Shown in pieces: positions 1-10,800 of a DNA stretch of 64,000 bases. The stretch is from Nematostella vectensis (taxonomy: Eukaryota; Cnidaria; Anthozoa; Actiniaria; Edwardsiidae), in contig NC_064045.1 of the NCBI RefSeq assembly GCF_932526225.1, forward strand, positions 15,186,442 to 15,250,441, written 5' to 3'. The notes under the pieces are model-generated. The model was not told the origin of the DNA and did not search any database. It was given only the letters and a program-made list of their open reading frames with translations. The position numbers and the translations under genes were made by a program. Position 1 is the first letter of the stretch; every line of letters starts with the position of its first letter.

Positions 1-745
1 TCTTCTGGCCGGATCCTTTGTCTTCTGGTCTGATCCCGTCTTCTGGTCTGATCCTCTGTCTTCTGGTCTGATCCCCTGTCTTCTGGTCTGATCCCCTGTC
101 TTCTGGTCTGATCCCCTGTCTTCTGGTCTGATTCCCTGTCTTCTGGTCTAATCCCCTGTCTTCTGGTCTGATCCCCTGTCTTCTGGTCTGATCCCCTGTC
201 TTCTGGTCTGATCCCCTGTCTTATGGTCTGATCCTCTGTCTTATGGTCTGATTCTCGGTCTTCTGGTCTGACCCCCTGTCTTCTGGTCTGATCCTCTGTC
301 TTCTGGTCTGATCCTCTGTCTTCTGGTCTGATCCTCTGTCTTCTGGTCTGATCCTCTGTCTTCTGGTCTGATTCCCTGTCTTCTGGCCTGATTCTTTGTC
401 TTCTGGTCTGATCCCCTGTCTTCTGGTCTGATCCTCTGTCTTCTGGTCTGATCCCCTGTCTTCTGGTCTGATCCCCTGTCTTCTGGTCTGATCATCTGTA
501 TTCTGGTCTGATCCCCTGTCTTCTGGTCTGATTCCCTGTCTTCTGGTCTGATTCCCTGTCTTCTGGCCGGATCCTTTGTCTTCTGGTCTGATTCCCTGTC
601 TTCTGGTCTAATCCCCTGTCTTCTGGTCTGATCCCCTGTCTTCTGGTCTGATCCCCTGTCTTCTGGTCTGATCCCCTGTCTTCTGGTCTGATCCTGTCTT
701 CTGGTCTGATCCTCTGTCTTCTGGTCTGTCCCTCTGTCTGATCCT
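1..745. repeat. 20-bp minisatellite, cut by the left window edge
   Basis: About 37 tandem copies of a 20-bp unit reading tcttctggtctgatcccctg, with single-base variants (cctctg, attccc, ggccgg). The unit lacks stops on the - strand, so a short false ORF appears there. It probably sits in an upstream intron of the aminopeptidase gene, because the next exon starts at 1386. I see no splice site in the unit. Confidence 0.95.
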
Positions 746-1385
746 CTTATTTTGTCTTTTGGTTGTGATTATCCGATTTTATCTTCTGTTGTTTAGTTAA
801 ATATTAGGGACTTTAAGAGAACAGCAGCGGCGGGTAGGACAGCGTGGCCGAGAAAAACACCTTCTCATTTGTTAGAAATTAGTTTCTATGAAAATAAAAA
901 TAACTATATCCGGAAACATTTATTTCTACAATAACAAACAGAGTAGGGCCAGTTAATAATTTAAGTGTCCACCCTCTCGCTAGACCGTAAAACTTTAATT
1001 TTTCGAACACCATCAGACAGAATGCAATTATACATGCAGCATTTTAATTTTCAAATTAATTTAATTGATTTTTACTATTTTTACTATTTAAGGTTACTAC
1101 TGGCTTGGATTTTTTTCTTTTACCCAGGCTCCTTCGCGAGGTAATAGTTGGCTTGGCGTGCTCTTGTGGAGAGGTCACTTGTGTCAATAATGCGACAGCC
1201 ATGTTCCAGGCTTGGATGGCAAACAGCACAGCCAACCCGTGAGTAGCATCAAACCACACAGGTAACCCATGAGGAAAATGATCACACAACTCGTGATTAG
1301 TATGACAAACCACACATGCTACCCGTGTTGAAAGAACTTGTACTATGCTGAACACTAAGTTAAAGTAGATATTTGTCTGTTTTAG
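746..1385 (+). other. Intron sequence of the aminopeptidase gene, no exon seen
   Basis: AT-rich unique sequence between the 20-bp array and the acceptor at 1385. I found no stretch with aminopeptidase-like coding, and no RNA gene. It ends in a pyrimidine-rich tract and tag, the 3' splice site for the exon at 1386. Confidence 0.5.
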
Positions 1386-1553
1386 TATCCCTCCAAATTT
1401 CCGCCACTTGGTCTACTCCTATGGTGTCGCGTATGGTGGAGTAAAAGAGTGGGATTTCGCCTTCAAACAATACAAAACGATCAAGGACGCGACTGCTAAA
1501 GACGCCATTTTACATGGACTTTTCGGCACGAAGGTCACGTGGATCCTTAGACG
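1386..1553 (+). CDS. Aminopeptidase exon (fourth from last)
   Basis: Acceptor ctgttttag at 1385, donor cg|gtgcgt at 1553. Enters with 1 nt of a split codon and leaves with 2 nt. Encodes IPPNFRHLVYSYGVAYGG and on to TWILRR, a conserved M1 C-terminal segment. Confidence 0.88.
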
Positions 1554-2599
1554 GTGCGTATGGCGCACACATATCGATTGTACACGAGGGGGATGGATGT
1601 GTACATTTGAATTGTGGGCAGAAGAGCGGTGTATGGTGTATAGGCTTTGTAGCTTTGACGATGAGGGGAGGAGTATATCGCTTTATTGTATCTAGGCTTC
1701 TGGTACTTTGTAGCGTGGTTTGTGTAGATGATGGTGAGGAGTATATAATCTTTTTTTTCTCTAGGATTCTGGTTCTTTGTAGCGTGGTTTGTGTAGATGA
1801 TGGTGAGGAGTATATAATCTTTTCGTCTCTAGGTTTCTGGACTATGCCGTCGACCCGAGCCAGATCAAGCAAGAGGAGACACTGCATGTGATTGGGGACA
1901 TCGCTCTGCACAACTCTGTGGGGCGACAACTAGCATGGGAGTTTGTCACTAAGAACTGGGGCTTAATCATGAGCAGGTACCGATGGTAACGACAAATAAA
2001 CCAATTATTATGACAACCACAGCAATGATGCTGATTTGTATAATATTGATGTTGTTTGGGGGGATAATGATGACGGGGAAGTTTCTGTTACGATGCTCTT
2101 TGGTTAGGATAAAAACGTACTTGTTTCTAGATATGGGAAGTCGGATCGAATGGAATGGATGATCGAGTCCCTAACGCGCGGATTCTCTAGTACATACGAA
2201 CTCCAAATGGTAAGCCAACTCAGACGGTACGGCGTAGTCCATAAGAATTCCAGAAGGTAAGCCAACTCAAATGGAAAGCTATCTCAAATGGTAAGGCGTA
2301 GTCCATACGAACTCCAGATGGTAAGTCAACTCAGATGTTTCGCCATCTCAGATGGTACGGCGTAGTCCATACGAACTCCAGATGGTAAGCTCTTGCGCTG
2401 TAAAAAGGTATCGAAATTGACAAGTCTTTTTTTTTTATAGTTAAAAGCATTTGCATTTAACAAAATGCACTCTGGAATTGTCCGAAGCTCTTTCAAGAAG
2501 GCGGTCGAAAAAGTCACTGCCCGCATCGACTGGCTGAAGACAAACGAAGCAGACATCGCAGAGTGGTTGAACAGATTCGTTCATGTTAATAACCTTTAG
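1386..2599 (+). CDS. M1 family aminopeptidase (aminopeptidase N/ERAP-like), C-terminal part, four exons
   Basis: Exons 1386-1553, 1833-1976, 2131-2209 and 2441-2599 join in frame with GT-AG introns. They encode about 182 residues of the helical C-terminal ERAP1_C region, which caps the catalytic domain in M1 zinc metallopeptidases. Diagnostic stretches are LVYSYGVAYGGVKEWDFAF, TWILRRFLDYAVDPSQI, LAWEFVTKNWGL and STYELQ, which follow the order of mammalian aminopeptidase N. The zinc-binding HExxH region is not in the window; it must lie to the left. The stop is TAG at 2597-2599, with AATAAA at 2704-2709. Family assignment is secure; the exact paralogue (ANPEP, ENPEP, ERAP, TRHDE type) cannot be told from this part. 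Two of the three introns contain duplicated copies of their own splice sites. Confidence 0.88.
1640..1840 (+). repeat. Tandem duplication carrying the 3' splice site (68-69 bp, about 3 copies)
   Basis: The sequence ending ctag followed by g(c/a/t)ttctgg occurs at 1695, 1764 and 1832, spaced 69 and 68 bp. The last is the real acceptor with the first eight exon bases. A more decayed copy seems to precede them near 1646. Each copy also holds gatgatggtgaggagtatat or a close variant. Confidence 0.85.
1833..1976 (+). CDS. Aminopeptidase exon (third from last)
   Basis: Acceptor tctctag at 1832, donor ag|gtaccg at 1976. Encodes FLDYAVDPSQIKQEETLH through AWEFVTKNWGLIMSR. The frame joins both neighbours only with these sites. 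Two further acceptor-like copies lie 68 and 137 bp upstream. Confidence 0.88.
2131..2209 (+). CDS. Aminopeptidase exon (second from last)
   Basis: Acceptor ttgtttctag at 2130, donor atg|gtaagc at 2210. Encodes YGKSDRMEWMIESLTRGF then SSTYELQM. Several copies of the exon tail plus donor follow in the intron. The first donor is chosen because reading on meets TAA at 2258 and because the family sequence continues directly into the next exon. Confidence 0.85.
2192..2395 (+). repeat. Tandem duplication carrying the 5' splice site
   Basis: The exon tail catacgaactcca(a/g)atg plus gtaag is repeated at about 2309-2325 and 2373-2389, with partial copies ending in donors at 2257, 2291 and 2355. The unit also has the recurring stretch cggcgtagtccata. 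It derives from the end of the exon at 2131-2209 and its donor. Confidence 0.85.
2441..2599 (+). CDS. Aminopeptidase last coding exon
   Basis: Acceptor ttttttttatag at 2440; stop TAG at 2597-2599. Encodes 52 residues, including KKAVEKVTARIDWLKTNE, the typical amphipathic end of M1 aminopeptidases. Confidence 0.88.
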   Translation, partial: LKAFAFNKMHSGIVRSSFKKAVEKVTARIDWLKTNEADIAEWLNRFVHVNNL

Positions 2600-2703
2600 A
2601 CATAGTTTAAACGCGGTTACTTTATGTACCGTTCTTTTTTTCAGTTTGGATCTGTACAAGGGTGTCTAGGGTTCACATATCTAACTCGTTTAAGACGTTC
2701 TAT

Positions 2704-2709
2704 AATAAA
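2704..2709 (+). promoter_or_regulatory. Poly(A) signal of the aminopeptidase gene
   Basis: AATAAA, 105 bp after the stop codon, on the coding strand and in AT-rich 3' UTR sequence. It is the first canonical signal after the stop. Confidence 0.6.
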
Positions 2710-4600
2710 ACATCACCGATATCTTGTATATTATATACTTGTGAGGTGCTATATACACTGCGAGTGGACGTATAAGTGATTCTTAGGAAGAAGGGGGCAA
2801 CTCCTTGCAGGGGGACCTAATAAAGAGCTATTTCGGCTACAACAGTTATCGAGGTAGATTGCATAGCAAACTGTTGAAGATATCACGTGATCGCCACCTG
2901 TAAAGCGGGGTTACATAGTCCATGTCACGTGACTGTAATGGAAGTGCTACTGCGTTTAGGCCCTAAAAGAAAAAAAAAACAATTAAAGTCCATATAACCT
3001 TTCAGAGTTGAAAGACTTTGTCAATTCTTTTTTTTTATCTTCCAAATGGTATGTGGTTCGTATGTACCCTATAAAACACGCGTTCGCGCGAATAACTCAA
3101 ATCTGTGATATTGAGGTGTTTTGGTCAACCTTTGGAAAAAAGGCCGTGAACTGAAAGGTCCGGGTCCAGTCATTTGTGACGTAGATCGAGATGCAAACCA
3201 AATTACATGAGAAAACATATGCGCGCGCTAAACCGGTTCCCGTCTTCATGTCTTCTTAAGTTATTGTTGAAGAACGTTGTGTAGTTACAACTTTTACCGT
3301 GATCTTTATATCTCAACCTGGTAGTCAAATGATTATTTAACTTCAGGAAACAAATATGCAAACTTTAGCAGATATTTTTTAGTCTTTGAATTGTTATTTG
3401 CAAGTGTGCGCGCGCTGCATTCGCAATCAAGGATGGCGACATTCTCCCAAGCGGGCGCTATTTTTGAAACCTACAACAAAACGATATTTTCTTTCTTCGC
3501 ATACAATTCTCGGCTTTTAATCATTCTTCGCTTTATTGTGGGTAGCACTGCAATAGAAACAATTCGCCAATATTTTGTGGTATTGCCATCTCTGAATTTT
3601 ATCGGATTTAAGAAAAAAAAATACGTTGTTTCAGATTTTCCCGAAATGCTTCAATTAAGGGTGTACTGACATTAGTGTTGTTCATTTATTTATTTAACGA
3701 CGTTGCTACGCTGGTGGCGTTGAGCGCGCGCATATACATAACACGGAATTCGTCATTCCAAGCTTCCCTGAAGTAAAAGCAATAAAAATATGCGTTTCAA
3801 GTTCCTAAAAATTGACTTCAAGTCGATCTCAGCCTTTTCGGGTGATGATATTTCCAATGTTTTGTAAAAACGAAGATTCAGCGAAGATTTAGTCAAGTTA
3901 ACCTTTTTTTAAGCCAAAGTTTTCAATTTTTACTACCTGCGCGCGCTGCAAACACCGAACGCTCGCGCACGCACTGAAAATTTTATTTCAAATTAGCGCG
4001 CGCTATATCAGGATTTTAAAATACTTTTACAATTTTAATCATGACATGACGGATGTCGTTCCTTTAATGTTTATATACCATGAAACACTATTGGATTTTG
4101 TTTTTAAACTTCATTTAAATTTCATCATGTGAGATATCAGTGTGTCTGAGCAGGCCGAATGAGCACGCGCGGGCTTTGTTTCACTTCCGGTTCTGCGTTT
4201 TCTAATTTTCTATTTTTCTGTATTCCTTTTTATAAAATTCTCCTTCATATAGCCAAGCATGGATTTAGTGTTAATCTAACAGAAACCAAAATTATATCAA
4301 ATAATATGGATTTCAGGACCTTTGAAAAATCATAAAAAAACAATTACTCAATCATTTCTAAAACGCATGCTTGGCTTAATGCGCCCATCCCAAGATTCAT
4401 AAAACCTATTTAATATTTGTTTTCGAGCAATTTTACTTGAAATATTTGCTTTTATCTGTATCTATGACGTCACATTATGACGTCACTGGGTAACGTCATC
4501 ATAATAGTCAGCACACTTGTGGTGGTCAACTTGGCAAATATCAGACCCTTATAACTTTCCACAAAGCTTTTACGCTATATTCAATTTTCCTTAGCAACAG
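2710..4600. other. Intergenic region between two convergent genes
   Basis: Unique AT-rich sequence with scattered (GC)n runs such as gcgcgcgct near 3220, 3410, 3725, 3945 and 3997. A - strand reading frame at about 2753-2905 could serve as a distal last exon of the VWA3-like gene, but its composition is not convincing. A 92-residue + strand frame from 3391 has no recognisable features. It should also contain the 3' UTR of the VWA3-like gene. Confidence 0.4.
4465..4496. promoter_or_regulatory. Cluster of CRE-like sites
   Basis: Two perfect palindromic tgacgtca sites at 4465-4472 and 4478-4485, followed by a half-site aacgtca near 4492. This is the consensus bound by CREB/ATF bZIP factors. Function here is unknown; it lies downstream of both genes. 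Confidence 0.35.
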
Positions 4601-4612
4601 ATGTCAGTACAA

Positions 4613-4738
4613 CAGGGCTGCAAAATACTTCGATTAAGGGCTGCGATATACTTTAGTTAGAGACTGTGCAATACTTCAGTTACGGGCTGTGAAATGCTTC
4701 AATAAATAGCTGTGACATAATTCAATTAAGGGCTGTGT
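4613..4738 (-). repeat. Degenerate array of about 23 bp, five to six copies, with acceptor-like ends
   Basis: On the - strand the copies read cacagcccttaattgaa, cacagcccgtaactgaa, cgcagcccttaatcgaa and similar. Each has cag|ccc. The last copy borders a possible tiny terminal exon of the VWA3-like gene at about 4600-4614. Confidence 0.5.
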
Positions 4739-4787
4739 AGGGCGGTTACATAGCCCATACTTAGCGTATACGGAACCAGTTACTTAC

Positions 4788-4864
4788 CATGGAACACCTC
4801 AGTTGACTCGGACACTGGGTGCTGTTGTCTCTTGTCATCTTTCCCTGGCTCGGGGAAAAGCGCT
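4788..4864 (-). CDS. VWA3-like exon 34 (last exon identified)
   Basis: Acceptor ctttgtag, donor catg|gtaagt. Encodes residues about 1298-1323, ALFPEPGKDDKRQQHPVSES then TEVFH, polar and probably disordered. Leaves 1 nt of a split codon, so at least one more exon follows to the left. Confidence 0.72.
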
Positions 4865-7800
4865 CTACAAAGAACCATAAGTATCCAGAACGAGATTAAA
4901 AGGCGTGGCATACTCATGACATGCCTGTGATGTGTCACTCGTTCTCATGACATGTCTGTTATGTGTCACGCGCTCTCATGACATGTCTGTAACGTGTCAC
5001 GCGTTCTGATGACATGACAGTAATGTGTGTCATGCGTTTTCATGACATGTCTGTAATGTGTCACGCGTTTTCATGACATATCTGTAATGTGTCACGCGTT
5101 TTCATGACATGTCTGTAATGTGTCACGCGTTCACATCACATGTCTGTAATGTGTGTCACGCGTTCTCATGACATATCTGTAATATGTCACGCGTTCTCAT
5201 GACATGTCTGTAATGTGTCACGCGTTTTCATGACATGTCTGTAATATGTCACGCGTTCTCATGACATGTCTGTAATATGTCACGCGTTCTCATGACATGT
5301 CTGTAATGTGTCACGCGTTCTCATGACATGTCTGTAATGTGTGTCACGCGTTCTCATGACATGTCTGTAATGTGTGTCACGCGTTCTCATGACATGTCTG
5401 TAATGTGTGTCACGCGTTCTCATGACATGTCTGTAATGTGTCACGCGTTCTCATGACATGTCTGTAATGTGTGTCACGCGTTCTCATGACATGTCTGTAA
5501 TGTGTGTCACGCGTTCTCATGACATGTCTGTAATGTGTGTCACGCGTTCTCATGACATGTCTGTAATGTGTGTCACGCGTTCTCATGACATGTCTGTAAT
5601 GTGTCACGCGTTCTCATGACATGTCTGTAATGTGTGTCACGCGTTCTCATGACATGTCTGTAATGTGTGTCACGCGTTCTCATGACATGTCTGTAATGTG
5701 TGTCACGCGTTCTCATGACATGTCTGTAATGTGTGTCACGCGTTCTCATGACATGTCTGTAATGTGTGTCACGCGTTCTCATACCTGTATGAGCGCGCCT
5801 GCATCAAGAACTTCCTACACGAAGCGATCTCACTTCCAAGACGGCGAAGGTCGTCCCCCTCAAATGACGGCATACTCAACGGCTAAACCACAGGAAGACC
5901 GTCAGTATACACATGACAAGGTACAGGAAAACCATCAGTATATGGCAAAACCACAGGCAAACCGTCAGTATGTGGCAGAACCACAGGCAAACCGTCAGTG
6001 TATGGCCACACAGGCCACAGGCACAGGCAGGCCGTAAGTATTCAAACAGCTGAAGCACATGCATTACCTCGTCACCTCTGAACCCCTCGGTAAGGCTGAA
6101 GCACATGCATTACCTCGTCATCTCTGAACCCCTCGGTAAGGCTAAGCACATGCATTACCTCGTCACCTCTAAACCCCTCGTTAAGGCTAAAGCACATGCA
6201 TTACCTCGTCATCTCTGAACCCCTCGGTAAGGCTAAAGCACATGCATTACCTCGTCACCTCTAAACCCCTCGGTAAGGCTGAAGCACATGCATTACCTCG
6301 TCATCTCTGAACCCCTCGGTAAGGCTAAGTACATGCATTACCTCGTCACCTCTAAACCCCTCGGTAAGGCTAAAGCACATGCATTACCTCGTCACCTCTA
6401 AACCCCTCGGTAAGGCTAAAGCACATGCATTACCTCGTCATCTCTGAACCCCTTGGTAAGGCTAAAGCACATGCATTACCTCGTCATCTCTGAACCCCTC
6501 GGTAAGGCTAAAGCACATGCATTACCTCGTCATCTCTGAACCCCTCGGTAAGGCTAAAGCACATGCATTACCTCGTCACCTCTGAACCCCTCGGTAAGGC
6601 TAAGTACATGCATTACCTCGTCACCTCTAAACCCCTCGGTAAGGCTAAAGCACATGCATTACCTCGTCACCTCTAAACCCCTCGGTAAGGCTAAAGCACA
6701 TGCATTACCTCGTCATCTCTGAACCCCTTGGTAAGGCTAAAGCACATGCATTACCTCGTCATCTCTGAACCCCTCGGTAAGGCTAAGCACATGCATTACC
6801 TCGTCACCTCTAAACCCCTCGGTAAGGCTAAGCACATGCATTACCTCGTCACCTCTGAACCCCTCGGTTAGGCTAAAGCACATGCATTACCTCGTCATCT
6901 CTGAACCCCTCGGTAAGGCTGAAGCACATGCATTACCTCGTCATCTCTGAACCCCTCGGTAAGGCTAAGCACATGCATTACCTCGTCATCTCTGAACCCC
7001 TCGGTAAGGCTAAAGCACATGCATTACCTCGTCATCTCTGAACCCCTCGGTAAGAAGTCGATGAGCAAACACGTGACCATCTGTATCACCCTGGCAACGG
7101 TGAAACCTGCATCAAAATGCACAGAAAAGCCAAGAATGAGCGGCACAGGAAACCCAAAATACACAGTATTTAGCAGTTCAAATGGCTTTAAAAATAATAC
7201 TATGTAAGGTAAACAGGGATGGGAAACTAACAAGCAGTGGGCTAGTTCTATCTAGACATGGATGGTGTTGCTTACCGCCCGCCTGTCTGTGAGGCCAATA
7301 ACTGAAGAAACTTGTTAGCAGCGCTGCAATCAGAGCAACAAGTAAATTTCTTTATTGATGCATATATAACAAGGACTATATTGATTTTAGAAAACACAAA
7401 ACGCTATAATTATGTTATGAAAATACAAACGTAGACAAGCAATCATGAACACGAGACTGGAGGAGCCCAGTAGCGAGCACATGTCTATATTGAAGCCATG
7501 AAAAAACCATGTAAGCAGCCATCAGGCCCCCTACCGGTCACCACGCCCCTACGTGTCACCACGCCCCCTACCTGTCATGACCCGTTCCTGTCATCACGCC
7601 CCCTACCTGACACCATGCCCCCTACCTATCACAACGCCCCATACCGGACACCACGCCCCCTACCTGTCATCAAGCCCCTTACCTATCACCACGCCCCCTA
7701 CCTGTCACCATTCCCCCTACATGTAACCATTCCCTCTAATTGTCACCACCACCCCTAGCTGTCACCACGCCCCCTACCTGTCACCACGCCCCTACCTGTC

Positions 7801-10800
7801 ACCATTCCCCCTACATTTCACCACGCACGTACCTGTCATCGCAGTTAAATGATGTGCAGTGAATCTTGACGTTTCGAGAGGAATTTAGCTTGGCTATTTC
7901 GCGAAGAACCATCGTTGTGCTGTTATCCTAAGATATTTATCAGTTGTTAAGAGAATGAATATTTGTGAGATAATAATCGTATGGTAATTTATTTGAATGT
8001 TTGAAAGATAATAATCATATGGTAATATATTTGAATGTAGGATAATTATCAGTTGTTTATAAATTTGAATGCTTGTAGGATAACTATCAGTTGTTAATAT
8101 GTTTGAATGCTTTAAAAAGATAATAACCAGCTGTTATTATATTTAAATGCTCAGTTGTTAATAGATTAAAAGCTTGTAAGATAATAACCAGCTGCTATTA
8201 TACTAAAATGTTTTTAAGATAATAATCAGTTGTTAACAAATTTGTCGTTTTGTATAAAATATATGCAACAAAATAATAAGAAATGGGCCGATGAAAGAAA
8301 CAGGCGACTAGAGGATCACGGGAACATACCATGTCGTTGTCGTGGTGTCATGTCACGTGGTGTCGTGTCACGTGATGCCGTGCCACGTGATGTGCCTTAC
8401 CGGTTTGCCGTCGGTCAGGAGGTAGATTCCTGTGACATCCGGGTCCTCGAATGCGAGCTGCAGGGCGTCTAGCGTACACGTGCTGCCATTTGCCTCAAAT
8501 GACGTCACCCATTCCACAGCATCTTGACAGGACTTGTCATCGACAGACACCAAGCTCGGACTCCAAGGAACTGCCTCGGACGAGAAGCAAACTAGATTGA
8601 ACCTAGAACAAAAGGCGATCTCAGACAAGAACTAGATTGAATCTAGAACATAAAGCGATTACAGACAAGAACTATTTAAAACCTAGAACAAAAGACGATC
8701 TCAGACAAGAACTATATTGAACCTAGAAAAAAAGACGATCTCAGACAAGAACTATATTGAATCTAGAACAAAAGACGATCTCAGACAAGAACTATATTGA
8801 AACTAGAACAAAAGACGATCTCAGACAAGAACTTTATTGAATCTAGAACAAAAGACGATATCTCAGACAAGAACTATATTGAATCTAGAACAAAAGACCA
8901 CGAAAAAGAACTAGATTTTACCTAAAATTAAGCACGGTGTCAGACGAGAACTATATTGAACCTAGAACAAAAGGCCATCTCAGACAAGAACTATATTGAA
9001 TCTAGAACAAAAGGCGATATCTCAGACAAGAACTAAATTAAACCTAGAACAAAAGACGATCTCAGACAAGAACTATATTGAACCTAGAACAAAAGACGAT
9101 CTCAGACAAGAACTATATTGAAACTAGAACAAAAGACGATCTCAGACAAGAACTATATTGAAACTAGAACAAAAGACGATCTCAGACAAGAACTATATTG
9201 AAACTAGAACAAAAGACGATCTCAGACAAGAACTATATTGAATCTAGAACAAAAGGCCACGAAAACGACACGAACTAGATTTAACCTAGAATTAAGCACG
9301 GTGTCATACGAGAACTAGATTTAAGCTAGAACAAAATACGACCTCAGAAGAGAACTAGATTTAACCTAAAACAAAAGACGTCCTCAGACGAGAACTAGAT
9401 TGACAGTAAAATAAAGAACAGCCTAAACGATAAGTTATGAGAATCGATTCCTAGTTCCCAGTCCAAAAGGTCTTACGCACATGGAAGCTGTCTTTCGTAT
9501 TTGGTCCCAGATAAGAGCAGATAGCTCTCTCTTCAACTCTTCCATGCTAGCAACCATGGAACCGGATATGTCAATCAAAATGATCACCTAGCAACACAAT
9601 CACTTGCATTAATGATACCTTAAACAGAAGAACGTCAAAAAGAAAAAATACAGGCATAGACAACGCGTGACACGAGAAATTTGGACTACGACATTATACT
9701 GTAAAACATGTACAAAAAAAAAAGGAACTGACCAGTATAAGATTTCGGGAATTCGCCGAGAGGCGACCCCTTTACCATTAAAGTTAACGCAGACCTTGGG
9801 TTACGAGTAGGACCCCTTTACCATTAAAGTTAACGCAGACCTTGGGTTACGAGTAGGACCCCTTTGCCATTTATTTACCATTTACCATTTATTTACCGGA
9901 CCTTGGGTTACGAGTAGGACCCCTTTACCATTAAAGTTAACGCAGACCTTGGGTTACGAGTAGGACCCCTTTGCCATTTATTTACCATTTACCATTTATT
10001 TACCGGATCTTGGGTTACGTGTACTACCTGTGGTCAATAGCAAACGCAATTCAGCCATTGACCCACGAGACATACTATTACGTACTTTCTTCTCCACGAC
10101 TGTTCCAAAGACACGTCGACTGCCTAAGTCAGTAAAAAGTAACGCTGTTAGATCAAACCAATACACTATGCATAGCAAACCAACAAGGGGCAACAAGTGA
10201 TGAGAGACACCAGGGCAGATGGCGAACAAATGTTTGGAAATGCATTAGGCGTAATGCTTTCACATAATGAACTCACAATCATATCTATTTGCTCTTACTG
10301 CAGTTCTGATGAACATAAGGCGAACCCCACACGATAGCACTTACCGCTCATAAGCCATTGCAAGCGCTTGACATATCGGCGCATAACACGCTGCACTTGC
10401 TCCTCGTAGTCATCGAGCTCGTGAGGCAAGAGGTGCAAGTGCTTGACCACGCCCTTCACCTCTACACTCGGAAAGATGGTGCAGTACCTATACCACACAA
10501 TGCAGTGGCAATCAGATAAATACAGGGTGACTATCACACGAACATGGGGTGACACACACATACATGGTGATTATCACATAAATAGCTTGTGACTATCAAA
10601 CAAACAAGGGGTGACTATCACACAAATACATGGTGTCTATCACACAAATATAGGGTGACCATCACATGAAAACAGGGTGACTATCACATTTATACTTGGT
10701 GAATCATACAAATAAAGGGCGACTAACGCACGAACATGGGGTGACTATCACACACATACATGGTGATTATCACATAAATACTTGGTGACTATCAAACAAA

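Noticed and set aside
1-745. CRISPR array
   Set aside because: The regular look of this and other arrays is pure tandem repetition with no unique spacers, and the DNA is eukaryotic.
3391-3669. Small 92-residue gene on the + strand
   Set aside because: AT-rich random-looking frame with no start context, no homology recognised and no support from neighbours.
5410-6037. Repeat-coded open frames with THYRHVMR- or SVMCVTRSHD-like units
   Set aside because: Translations of the 31/33-bp minisatellite. Only 5785-5882 is coding, and on the - strand in another frame.
9996-10229. A 77-residue gene reading through exon 27
   Set aside because: Only 10086-10123 is coding; the rest of the frame crosses the donor gtacgt into intron repeats.
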